Below, in pieces: positions 9,754-20,696 of a stretch of DNA of 64,000 nucleotides; position 1 is the first letter of the stretch; each line of letters starts with the position of its first letter. Both the position numbers and the translations under genes were made by a program. Under the pieces are notes generated by a model that saw only the letters and a program-made list of their open reading frames with translations, was not told where the DNA came from and searched no databases. Source of the stretch: Arachnomyces sp. PD_36 (lineage: Eukaryota; Ascomycota; Eurotiomycetes; Onygenales; Arachnomycetaceae); the NCBI GenBank assembly GCA_032988195.1, contig JANTQE010000036.1, positions 1-64,000 on the forward strand, in the 5' to 3' direction.

Positions 9754-11577
9754 CTAAACTGTTCGATATTCCCAGTCCGAGCGTCTCTCACCACATATAA
9801 GGCAATGATAGCTTGTTTTGCGTTTCAGTTTGGCTTCCCACGTACCGCAGCAAGCTGGACATTTGTACCTCCTTGACACCTCCAATACTATCAGATTGAA
9901 ATGTATATCCAATGTCTGAGAAACATGATTCATGAACCCTTCGCAAGAGTCGCATGGCGGCGAGCTAATGATAATTTCAGCGTGCCGATTCCTCTTCTGA
10001 AGCAAAAATAGTTGAAGAAAGTCGTCCTGTACTGTAACCCCGTCAGGGTACTCCCTGAATAAGTAATTACGACGAATGAAGAAACACATCAGCTGGGCTT
10101 CAGCATGCGACGCGTAGTAACTGCCCGGGACGTGCTTACGATCGTAGACATGAGGCTCGAAACTGAAATCGATTGAATCTGCTACTTCAAGGACAGCGGG
10201 CATCCAATATGCAGCATCAAGCATTTGGAACCCAACTTCAGGAAGCGCAAACTCTTCGAATCCTATCCCAGACCAGCCGCTTCTAGCTCCGACAACGGGA
10301 AACGGGGCCCCGCGGTTCAAAAATGCCGCTGTCTTTTCTTGGGTGGCAATCTGGACTCCTTTCTGTGGAACCACAAGTGATATAGTACGTGTGTCCGCAC
10401 ACTTGTGGAAGTAAGCACCCTGAAGATCTTTCGAGGTGATCGTATTGACAGGACGTTTTGATGGCTTCTTCCCAAGTAATCCCCTGATCAACCTCCGATG
10501 CCTCTTTTTAACGAATGTGTCCTCGCTGTAAGAAAGGGCCCTTCTATGTCGCTCTTCTTCGTTCCTTTCCGACTCCGTCGCAAAATCAGAAGCCTGCATG
10601 CCATTTTTATCGACTTTTAATTTATCTGCACCTTGCCCGAGTAGGAAATCAAGAATTTCAATGTGGCCCCACAGTGCTGCCTCCATAAGAGGCGTCCTTC
10701 CGCCTGGATCTCTTGCATCAATATCGACACCCAGCTCGGCAAGGTAGTGGACGATGTCTGTGTGCCCGTTCTGCGTTGCAAGCGCCAGTAAGGAAAATCC
10801 ATCACGATTCCGCACATTCGCTAGTTTATTGGGATTAGACGAGGATTCGAGAGTCTTTTTGATCTGTGAAAGATTTCCGAAAACAGCCTCCGAAGTCAGA
10901 GTAACGGAAGCTTTCTGAGTCAATTTTTCATCTCCGACCTTGAAGCGGACGTCAAAATCGATGTCTTTTATTTCCATGTGCTGTAAACGCCTACGTAGCT
11001 CCCTTTCATCTTCTGTTTCATTATCAGCAGGTTCGTCGGAAAGAATATCATGTTCCGCTTCAAGGCCAACAGTGCGAAACCGTTCCCGGCGTTCATCGTG
11101 AGTTGGGTGTAGAGGGAGAATCTCTATTTCAAACGAGAGTCCATCTACCCTCGGGTCATCTTCGAAAGGGAAGAGGATGGTGTATTGAACATCCACGGGG
11201 ACGTCATGATTGCAGTGTGCTAGACGGGACTCGCAACGCTTGGGTGAAGGACCATTATATGTGTGCCGGCCACGATCATCAAGTATTAAACGACCCGACT
11301 CCTCGTCAGTCGCGAAATGTTGGATTCCGTGGTTATGTGTTCTGTGGCAGAATGGACAATAGACGGTGACTCTATGTGCATCCCACCAAATCGCAATGGC
11401 GGCCTCTCTTTCTGCTTTTCGCTTTTGGAGCTGTTCTGAGCTAGCTACGGGGCAGTTCCGCGGCCGCACACTTCCGAGCATGCCTGATTCGTGAAGGAAG
11501 TGAAGTGTGCTATAATCCCACATTCTCCAGAGATCGAGTGAAATGCGTCGGCGATCAATCAGTTGTATAATTCTCAA
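9754..11577 (-). CDS. Ankyrin-repeat protein with C-terminal deaminase-fold domain
   Basis: Single-exon gene of 607 residues. The N-terminal part has a probable zinc site (C74-x2-C77 with nearby His residues, then C115 and C122). A charged linker follows, then about two to three ankyrin repeats (about 226-330: DGFSLLALATQNGHTDIV, GGRTPLMEAALWGHIEIL), then a basic stretch. The C-terminal region (about 380-560) has the cytidine-deaminase-superfamily signature: HAE at 491-493 (zinc His plus catalytic Glu) and PCDSC at 541-545 (two zinc Cys). A C-terminal zinc ribbon follows (CPACC at 573-577 and CLIC at 592-595). This arrangement fits a fungal nucleic-acid or nucleotide deaminase; subfamily and substrate cannot be told by eye. 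All metal ligands are present, so it is likely active. No neighbour suggests a pathway. Confidence 0.83.
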   Translation of the reverse strand: MRIIQLIDRRRISLDLWRMWDYSTLHFLHESGMLGSVRPRNCPVASSEQLQKRKAEREAAIAIWWDAHRVTVYCPFCHRTHNHGIQHFATDEESGRLILDDRGRHTYNGPSPKRCESRLAHCNHDVPVDVQYTILFPFEDDPRVDGLSFEIEILPLHPTHDERRERFRTVGLEAEHDILSDEPADNETEDERELRRRLQHMEIKDIDFDVRFKVGDEKLTQKASVTLTSEAVFGNLSQIKKTLESSSNPNKLANVRNRDGFSLLALATQNGHTDIVHYLAELGVDIDARDPGGRTPLMEAALWGHIEILDFLLGQGADKLKVDKNGMQASDFATESERNEEERHRRALSYSEDTFVKKRHRRLIRGLLGKKPSKRPVNTITSKDLQGAYFHKCADTRTISLVVPQKGVQIATQEKTAAFLNRGAPFPVVGARSGWSGIGFEEFALPEVGFQMLDAAYWMPAVLEVADSIDFSFEPHVYDRKHVPGSYYASHAEAQLMCFFIRRNYLFREYPDGVTVQDDFLQLFLLQKRNRHAEIIISSPPCDSCEGFMNHVSQTLDIHFNLIVLEVSRRYKCPACCGTWEAKLKRKTSYHCLICGERRSDWEYRTV

Positions 11578-12243
11578 CAGTTTCGATTCGTTATGTTATC
11601 GTAAGAGGATAGACCTCTCCCGGGAGGAGTTGCATCGGAGCGGCTCAAAGCGACAACAAAAGTGGCCGGAAAGGCAGCGTCAAGGCAAATCGAAATTCTT
11701 AATAAGAAGAGGTCAGACATGTTAAACCAGTCCAGACTCTCTCTTCACCGCCCGCGCACGTGCTTTCCCCCCAACAATCCTGGAAATTTGCCGAGTCTTG
11801 GTCCTAATCTGGTTAGAGCCATGTGGGCTTCCCTGACGATGACGAGAATCGTGATGTCAACCAAGAAAAAAAAAAAGAAGAGGAAGAGGCGAAGATAGTG
11901 AAACAGAGGAAGTGGACGAATATCGCCTCTGAGGCATATGAAGAAGGATATATATATAACTGTTATCTGTCGACTACCGAGGAAGCACGCTTGAAAAGTT
12001 CTATCTACCCCTTGCATGCATTGCCTTCACCGTACCGGGGTTAATCGAAGCTTCTTCCTCTGTCAAACTCCACTCAGGCCCTTATCAGTAGAGATTCTTC
12101 TCCCCCAACGAGTTGCGTATTCTTGGACATCCCACTCTCGATCACCTGTTTTCGTCCAAAGACCTTATAAACCCATCACACTTCCGCAGACAAGGTCTGC
12201 CCTTCGAAAGAGTAACCCTATTCCTACAGAGCAGAGAGCAGCC
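11578..12243. other. Divergent intergenic region
   Basis: Shared upstream region of the ankyrin/deaminase gene (minus) and the glycerol-3-phosphate dehydrogenase gene (plus). Besides the repeat copy it contains an A-rich/GA-rich tract at 11866-11896 and a pyrimidine-rich leader before 12244. No other gene recognised. Confidence 0.5.
11729..11868. repeat. Diverged dispersed repeat, copy 2
   Basis: Second copy of the repeat at 5464-5613, same orientation, starting about 150 bp upstream of the ankyrin/deaminase start codon. It is about 10 bp shorter than copy 1 and ends at a poly-A/GA tract (11868-11896). Both copies lie upstream of a minus-strand gene, 6.2 kb apart. Confidence 0.75.
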
Positions 12244-13629
12244 ATGGCGACACTCACACCATTCGATAAGAAGCACAAGGTGACGGTGGTGGGATCAGGG
12301 AATTGGTATTACCTCTCACAGTCTATCTCTCCCGTCTTTGCTGCATTCCACTGACATTCCTGATTTAGGGGTTCCTCGATCGCCAAGATGGTCGCCGAGA
12401 ACACCGCTGCCCACCCCGAGCTTTTCGAGCAGAAGGTCGACATGTGGGTTTACGAGGAGACGGTCGAGATACCCAAGGACTCAAAACACTACGACGCATC
12501 ATCCTCTTTCTCCACCAAGCCACAAAAGCTCACAGAAGTGATTAACCACTGCCATGAGAACATCAAATATCTCCCCAACATCGATCTGCCGAAAAACCTC
12601 CATGCCAACCCTTCCTTGGTGGATGCGGTCAAGGACTCTACCATCCTAGTTTTCAACCTTCCCCACCAGTTTATCGGAGGTATCTGTAAACAACTACAAG
12701 GTCATATCGTACCATATGCCCGGGCTATCTCGTGTATCAAGGGTGTAAATGTCACAGAGGAAGGTGTCAGTCTATTCTCCGAGGTGATCGGACAAGAGCT
12801 TGGTATATACTGCGGCGCGTTGTCTGGGGCCAATATCGCCAGCGAGGTTGCAAAGGAATTGTATTCCGAAACCACGGTTGCCTATGACCCACCACCAATG
12901 GACTCCAAGGCCCCGACCCCAAGGAGCGGCTCGCCATCATCCTCAACGGTGGACGTTGTACACTTCAACCACAAGGACACATCCGGCGCCTTCTCCAAAG
13001 TAAAACTCCAGGCGCTCCCCTCAGAGTACCCCACGGTCGACCACGCGTTTCTGAAAACCCTCTTCCACAGACCATACTTCCACGTCCGCGTGGTAAACGA
13101 CGTAGCTGGCGTCTCTCTCGGAGGAGCTCTCAAAAACATCGTCGCCCTAGCAGCAGGTTTCGTCGACGGTCTAGGATGGGGTGACAACGCCAAGGCCGCA
13201 GTCATGCGTGTCGGTCTCCTCGAGATGGTCAAGTTTGGAGGCGAATTCTTCAGCGCATCTGTTATATCCGACACCTTCACCCAAGAGAGCTGCGGTGTCG
13301 CGGACCTGATCACGAGCTGTAACGGTGGACGGAACCACCGCTGCGCAAGAATCAGTGTTGAGCGTAATCTCAGCATCGAAGAGGTCGAGAAGCAAGAGCT
13401 AAACGGCCAGATGCTGCAAGGTACCCTGACCGCGAGGGAGGTCAACAAGTTTTTGAAGAAGCGGGGAATAGAGGACGACTTCCCCCTTTTCACTGCTGTT
13501 AATGGTTAGTCAAGACCCAAAATCTCTCCTGTCATTTACCCATACGCGTACTAATGCATGTCAATAGATATCCTTGAAGGCAAAGCCAAAGTCGAAGATA
13601 TCCCAAGCCTCATCGAACAAAGAGATTAA
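12244..13629 (+). CDS. Glycerol-3-phosphate dehydrogenase (NAD+)
   Basis: Reduces dihydroxyacetone phosphate to glycerol 3-phosphate in the cytosol, for glycerol/osmolyte and lipid synthesis (yeast Gpd1/Gpd2 family). Exons 12244-12305, 12369-13504 and 13568-13629 give 419 residues. The first intron splits the dinucleotide loop: VTVVGSGNWG before it, SSIAKMVAEN after. Further signatures are FNLPHQFI, SCIKGVN, LSGANIASEVAKE and the substrate region LKNIVALAAGFVDGLGWG with the catalytic Lys. A Ser/Pro-rich insert (about residues 200-225) lies before the C-terminal helical domain. The last exon supplies DILEGKAKVEDIP. Introns have normal GT-AG ends. Confidence 0.95.
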
Positions 13630-15280
13630 TCCTAGCAGCTCCTACTGTCAATTCAATCCAACGCTCTCCCATACAAACCATCAACCTCTTTTCTCTCCAC
13701 CTACTCCAAACCGCCCTCCTTCAGCATTCCATCTCATTTCATTCCAACAGTGACGGCCCCACGAATTTACTTCCTTCTCGTTATAATCTGTTTCCCAAAC
13801 TCAAATAATTCAACATTAATTGGATATATAAGGAGTGATTGATTGATTGGTTGAATATAAAGCGGGGGTTTCCACTTTCTATTTCATAGGTATACATACA
13901 TATATGATATAAGCGGGATCGGAGCTATCTAGGGGTTTATATAGCATAGTATATATATACTGGTTGGTGTGAGTTGTTACTGAGGTTGTCCTGTGGAATG
14001 GCGAGATGATGCGTATCCTTATGATCTAGAAAGAGTCCATAGAGCAACTACGTTATTCCTTAAATAAGAGATGTCTTGGAATATATTGACCAGTGAGCTG
14101 TAGTAGTGGCGGGTTCGGTTGTAGTAAGCTATTTTTAGGTTTCAGGTAGCTGAGTGGGGACTGGGTACATATATGTAGATCTTCCAGCGGACAGGAAATT
14201 CCGTGGATTAAATCCAAGGTGCGGGGACGGGGATGGGGAAGGGAGGGAAGGGGGAAAGGCTTGTTCTGATGTCCTGATTACTTATTCCTGGGAGAAGTAA
14301 GTAGTTCACCTCCCAGATATGTCACTTCGAACACATGTAGACATGAGTCTTGATCGAACCTAGGGGCTTCTAATCAAGGGTTTCTACGCAAACAAGCAAC
14401 CGATACCGGAGATAATATAACCAGCGTAGCGGACACACGTATATATGCAGAGGGCTTCGGACTTATTTTTATTCTCGTAGTGGCTCGGCCATGTGTAGGT
14501 ATAAAAGTTATACACCCTGAGCGTCATCTTGTAACCAGGGAATGGTCAGCTGGTTAATTGACGAATGCCAGAACAAGAAAGACAGCGCTCTGTACGTAAA
14601 ATCGGGAACCCGCATAGTGAAAACGCACACTTGGGGCGGGGGGACAATATGACAATGGTCCTCTGGAAAGGGCAAAGTTCCCATAGGGATGAGAGCGGGA
14701 AAAAACAGCGCAGGGAAAGTGATGCGAAGCTGGAGAGGTGACGAGAAGGAGACCCTAAACATTGAAAAAGAAGATATCTTGATGTCCTTCGTATGAAGCA
14801 GAACAATGATTCTGAAGAAGACAGTGAGAATAGGAATTCCTATTGAAGGACCACTTCATCGGAGACGAATGTTTATCGGTCTCCAAGATGAAGCCCGGGG
14901 TTATCTAGGGGCCATCATAGTGTGGGTTATCGAGAGTCAGTCAATCTAGGAACACTTTCATCCCATCCTGAAGTTGAAGCTGGAGAAAGATGAAGGAAAG
15001 AAAGAAACGAAGAAAGAGGAAGAGAGTCGAGAACACCGATGACGTCATATCCAAGGATGAAAAGCAAGATTGGGAGTGAGACAGAAGGAAAAGGAACATC
15101 CCACTTGGTGTATATCAAGGGACGGACACGAACGCGTGGGACAAGAAGAGAAGAGAGAAAGAAAGGGGAAAAGGAGAAGGATAACCTGTTCACATCTTCA
15201 AAGAAGTCAGGCCTTTCTTTCTACCCTCTTCTCTACTATTTCTCTACCTCAATTGATCTGTCCTGTCGATCATCGCAGCT
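13630..15280. other. Long intergenic region
   Basis: About 1.65 kb holding the 3' region of the glycerol-3-phosphate dehydrogenase gene and the promoter of gdb1. AT-rich with tata-type runs near 13850-13965; purine-rich on the plus strand near 14980-15180, giving spurious Lys/Arg-rich frames. No gene, tRNA or repeat recognised. Confidence 0.5.
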
Positions 15281-18200
15281 ATGGAGAATGCGACTCAGGT
15301 CTACCTTCTTCCGTTGAGAGACGATGGTTCGCCAGATATTCCAGGAGGATACATCTACCTTCCTCCTCCAAGCGACCCTCCATACACCCTTCGATTCATC
15401 ATTGAAGGCACCAGTTCCATCTGTCGCAATGGGAGTTTATGGGTGAACATCCCTCCCCAGGGACAGCAATTCGACCGCAACAAGTTCCAACAATTCAAGT
15501 AAGGATCCGACTTGGCCAGCCCAGTGCGCGTTTAATTGTTTCAATGGCACTGACAAGAGGCCGTACGGACTTCATCCCGATTTTAATCGAGCCATCCAAA
15601 TCGAAATCCCCATCACCGTCGCCGGCGCATTCGCTTTCTACACCACATTTACCCCACTACCCGATTTTTCGGTCTCGCCATCCAACGCTGCGCCCGAGCC
15701 AACGAGAACCGAGACCCATTATGTCGACGTTTCGCCTCGCCTCACGTTACGAGGGGAGGATCTGCCGCAAGATGCGATCTCCCTATTTTCGGTGATTTCC
15801 AAATTCCTTGGAAAGTACCCGGACGACTGGGATAGCCATCTGCGCGGGATCAGCGAAAGAGGCTATAATATGGTCCATTTTACCCCTCTCACGAAAAGGG
15901 GCGCCTCCAATTCACCGTACAGCATTTACGATCAACTTGAGTTTGATCCGACATCCTTTCCCAACGGTGAACAAGATGTTGCAGATATGGTAGTCAAAAT
16001 GGAGAATGAGTACGGCCTACTGGGGCTCACCGATGTCGTCTGGAACCATACTGCCCACAATAGTAAATGGCTGGAGGCACACCCGGAAGCTGGGTACAAT
16101 GTGGAAACTGCTCCGTGGTTAGAGGCTGCTCTTGACCTCGACGACGCACTGTTGAAATACGGAGAAGACCTCGAGAGCCTCGGGCTACCCACAGACTTCA
16201 AAACGACCGAAGATCTTCTGACTGTGATGACCGGAATGAGGACCCATGTTATCGATCGCATTAAGCTCTGGGAATACTACGTCGTGGATGTCGAAAGAGA
16301 TACCAAGGAGTCTTTAAAGGCATACCACGAGGGCAAAACGTGCTTTCCAGAAGGTGGCTTTGGAGACGTCGGGATTGGTGGCTTAGACCAGATAAAGGAG
16401 TGGTCTCTGGAACGGAGAGCCGAATTTCTTCGGAAAAAGGCACTCTCGAATACGTCCCACGTTTTGGGTCGATATAGTCGAAAGATTGATCCCGAAATTG
16501 GCGCTGCATTGCTTACCGCACTCTTTGGGAGGTACGACCGGAAATCTTCCGGGAACCCTGGCATCGAACACGCCTTTCTCGCTATTTTAAAAGCTGTCAA
16601 CGTCCCGCTTTACGATGAGTACGATGCGGACGTTACCGAAATTCTCGAGCAGGTTTATAACCGTGTGAAATATGTCCGTCTAGATGACCACGGCCCGAAG
16701 ACTGGCCCTGTTACCAAGGAGAACCCGCTTATTGAGCCCTATTTTACGAGGCTTCCCGTGAACGAAACAACGAAGACCCATAACCCCAGGGCTTTGGCCC
16801 TCGTAAATAACGGATGGATCTGGAATGCCGACGTTATGAAAGATAACGCTGGCCCGGAAAGTAGAGCTTACCTCCGACGGGAAGTTATCGTCTGGGGTGA
16901 CTGTGTCAAGTTGCGATATGGGTCAAGTCCTGCGGACAACCCGTATCTATGGGATTTGATGGGCTCATACACGCGATTGATGGCCAAATATTTCGCTGGC
17001 TTTCGAATTGACAATTGTCACTCGACGCCTCTTGCGGTGGCGGAACACATGCTGTGCGAAGCAAGGAAAGTCAGACCGAACTTGGTTGTTTTCGCCGAGC
17101 TTTTCACAGGCTCGGAGGAGAGTGATTACGTATTCGTTAAGAGACTAGGCTTGAGTGCCTTGATCCGCGAGGCAATGCAAGCATGGAGCACTGGTGAACT
17201 GAGCCGTCTCGTGCATCGCCATGGTGGAAGACCTATTGGAAGCTTTGATCTTGACCTTCCTCCAGCCGTCAATAAGACCGTTTCTAGCAAAGGCTCAGAG
17301 CAGAGAAATGAAATCACTCATCATATACGGCAAAGCCCGGTCCACGCCTTGTTCATGGATTGCACTCATGATAATGAGGTTCCGGCGCAGAAGAGGGATG
17401 CCAGGGATACCCTCCCGAATGCTGCACTTGTGTACATGTGCGCTTCCTCTATTGGTAGCGTTATGGGGTACGATGAGATATACCCGCGTCTCATCGACCT
17501 GGTAAATGAGACCCGGCTCTATGCTTCCACGCCCTCTATCGAGGATGGGGGTATAGGTGGGGTAAAGAAATTGCTCAATAAGCTGCATACCACGATGGGT
17601 AACGATGGATATAATGAGACCCATATCCATCATGAAGGAGAATACATTACTGTCCATCGAGTCCATGCGGAATCACGGAAAGGGGTTTTCCTCGTCGCTC
17701 ACACCGCATTTCCAGGTCAAGACGGCTCTAGCCGCATCAGCCCCGTCAACCTGACTGGAACCAAAGTTAAGCTCATTGGAAGCTGGGCTCTTGAAGTAGA
17801 TGCTAGTGATGAAACAAAAAAAGTCGTCGTCGCGGATAAAGACCTCCTTAAGGGGCTCCCAAGCAAGGTTCGAGAGCTATCTGGAATAGGCATCCAAGAG
17901 AACGGTCATGATACGACAGTAACCGTTCCAGAGGATTTCCCTCCTGGATCAATCGCGTTGCTTGAAACCTGGATTCCCGATAATGAGCATTCTCAGAACT
18001 TGGCCAAGTTCGTTACAGAAGGCGCTGATGTGGCGTTCCAGGAGCTCGATCTTATCGACCTAAACTCCGTCCTCTATAGGTGCGATGCCGAAGAGAGGGA
18101 CTCGAGTGACGGTAAAGATGGGGTTTATGTCATTCCGAAACACGGCGCGCTGGTCTATGCTGGCCTCCAGGGGTGGTGGAGTGTTCTCGAAAACATAGTT

Positions 18201-20027
18201 AAATATAACGAGCTTGGTCATCCGCTCTGCGACCACCTACGGGACGGGCAGTGGGCGCTCGACTATATCGTTGGCAGAATGGAGAAATTGTCTGAACGTG
18301 AGGGTTACACCCGTCTTAAGAAGCCAACAACTTGGCTTCGAGAGAAGTTTGATAGTGTTCGAAAGGTGCCCAGCTTCCTGTTGCCGAAGTATTTTGCAAC
18401 TATTATCCGTGTCGCGTACGATGCGGCGTGGAGGAGAGGTATCCAGCTCTTCCCACAAAATATCCAACAAGGGGATGAGTTTATCCAAAAGCTCGCCATG
18501 GTGAGCGTGCAGCAAACTGGATTTGTCAAATCGGCCTCACTATACCCGACGAAGAATGTACCAAGTCTTGCAGCAGGTTTGCCCCATTTCTCCACCGACT
18601 GGGCACGGTGCTGGGGTAGGGATGTGTTCATCTCCCTTCGCGGTCTACTTTTATGCACTGGTCGGTTCGATGAAGCGAAAGAGCATATCATTGCATTTGG
18701 TAGTGTTCTCAAGCACGGGATGATCCCCAATTTGCTCAGCAGGGGCAAATTACCACGGTACAATTCTCGAGATTCAGTGTGGTTCTTCCTGCAGGCTATT
18801 CAGGATTATGTAGATATCGCTCCAAACGGGATTAATATCCTAAAGGAGGAGGTTCCGAGGAGATTTCTGCCGTATGATGATACGTGGTTCCCATTTGATG
18901 ACCCTCGAGCATATTCGAAGTCATCAACCATTGCGGAGATTATCCAGGAGGTTTTCCAGAGACATGCTTCCGGGCTATCGTTCCGGGAGTATAACGCTGG
19001 TCCCGACCTCGATGTTCAGATGAAGTCGGAGGGATTCCAAATCGATGTAAATGTGGATTGGGAGACGGGTATCATCTTCGGTGGGAGCCAGTGGAACTGT
19101 GGGACGTGGATGGATAAGATGGGGGAGAGCGAAAAGGCGGGTAGCAAGGGATTTCCTGGCACTCCAAGAGATGGTGCTGCTATCGAGATAACGGGCCTTG
19201 CGTATAGCGCTCTTCAATGGGTATCGAAACTTCATCAAGAGGGGAAGTACAGTCATGATGGCGTTCGCGTTCAGCCTGATGATACGGTCATTTCTTTCAA
19301 GGACTGGGCAGCCAGGATCAAGAAGAACTTTGAAAGATGCTACTATATCCCCGAAAATTCCAGCGAAGATGGCAAGTATGACCTGGATAGCAGCATCGTT
19401 AATAGAAGGGGGATATACAAGGATCTGTACAAATCCGGCAAGCCGTATGAAGACTACCAACTACGGCCAAACTTCACCATCGCCATGACCGTCGCTCCAG
19501 ACCTCTTCACCCCATCCCAGGCTCTGAAAGCGATATCCCACGCGGACACCGTCCTCTGCGGACCTACCGGGATGGCTACCCTCGACCCTTCAGATCTCAA
19601 CTACCACCCAAACTACAACAACGGAGAAGACTCGACAGATTTCGCCACTTCCAAGGGCCGAAACTACCACCAGGGACCTGAGTGGGTGTGGCCGAGAGGA
19701 TACTTCCTCCGGGCTTGGCTGCAGTTCGACCTTCCGAGACGGAAGACGGCGCATGAACGGACGGAGATGTTCCAGTTGATTACGAAGAGGCTGGAAGGGT
19801 GTAAGAGGGCTATTGGGGAGAGTGATTGGAGGGGGTTGACGGAGTTGACGAATAAGGATGGGTCTTATTGTGCCGATTCGGTGAGTAAATCATTCATTTC
19901 CCCTTCTTAACCGTCGTCCCCAAGCCATGCTAACTGTAGATACTCTTAGTCTCCGACGCAAGCGTGGTCCGCTGGTTGTTTGCTGGATCTTTATTTCGAT
20001 GCCTCACAAGTTCAGCTTGATGGTTAG
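15281..20027 (+). CDS. gdb1: Glycogen debranching enzyme
   Basis: Bifunctional cytosolic enzyme: 4-alpha-glucanotransferase (GH13-like) followed by amylo-alpha-1,6-glucosidase (GH133), clearing branch points during glycogen breakdown. Exons 15281-15498, 15560-19880 and 19950-20027 give 1538 residues, the full family length. The first splice restores FQQFKPYGLHPDFNR. The transferase half shows the (beta/alpha)8 signatures GFRIDNCHS (catalytic Asp), VFAELFTGSE (catalytic Glu) and DCTHDNEVP. The glucosidase half shows FSTDWARCWGRDVFIS, HGMIPNLL and near the end GPEWVWPRGYFLRAW. The last exon encodes TQAWSAGCLLDLYFD. Regulation is not visible. Confidence 0.96.
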
Positions 20028-20696
20028 TAAGAATAGATGTAGGATGTCAGGAACGTAATAGAATTGTCGCAATGTTTTTTTCTGTAATGAATGCTTCATT
20101 TCTTTCGTACTTCTAGCTTCCATTGTTGTGAATAGAAACCATCTTATTGAAGAATTCTCATTGAATTTCCCCTGATATCGTTGATGCATAAAAATTATGC
20201 AATGACATAACCGCCAAGAGTCATGTTTTGCATTGCCGTCATCTCAAAACAAGAAGCAAGTGACCTGGAAGTAACATAATTAATTGCATTCCAACGGCTC
20301 GACAAACGGTGCGAACAACAAAGAGACTGAAAAGAAAAGAAGTCAGAGAGGTTGAAGAAATGATTTGGCCTTCTTCGGCATAGCAATATATTGTTGTTGC
20401 GATAGCATAGGTTCCGAGACCTAAAACCCCGAGCTATCCCGCCCATCGCATCGAGCTTCTATCTACACTTGCGCCACGGACAGTCGACGGCAGGAGGACA
20501 CCGGCAAGAGAAAGGGTCCGGGATATATAAACCGCAACCTGAAGAGTTTTGCAGGCCGACAAGATTATACAACCGAAATCCGCAACCCCCCTCTAAAACA
20601 CTGAAGGTGGGGAAGAGCAATCTCCAGCTTCCCGTACTCCTTCTTACCTTCCGCTCATATTTCGCGAATGAGGACAGTCATCCGTACAACTTCAAC
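20028..20696. other. Intergenic region
   Basis: 3' region of gdb1 and promoter/leader of the channel gene. An open frame that starts at 20469 is continuous with the channel's first exon, but its upstream part has no family character. Nothing else seen. Confidence 0.5.

Noticed and set aside
9754..11577. Assignment of the deaminase domain to the plant-type DYW family
   Set aside because: The ending lacks the DYW-type tail and the Cys motif is PCxxC rather than the DYW form; the subfamily is left open.
12882..13493. 203-codon minus-strand frame
   Set aside because: Antisense shadow of the glycerol-3-phosphate dehydrogenase gene.
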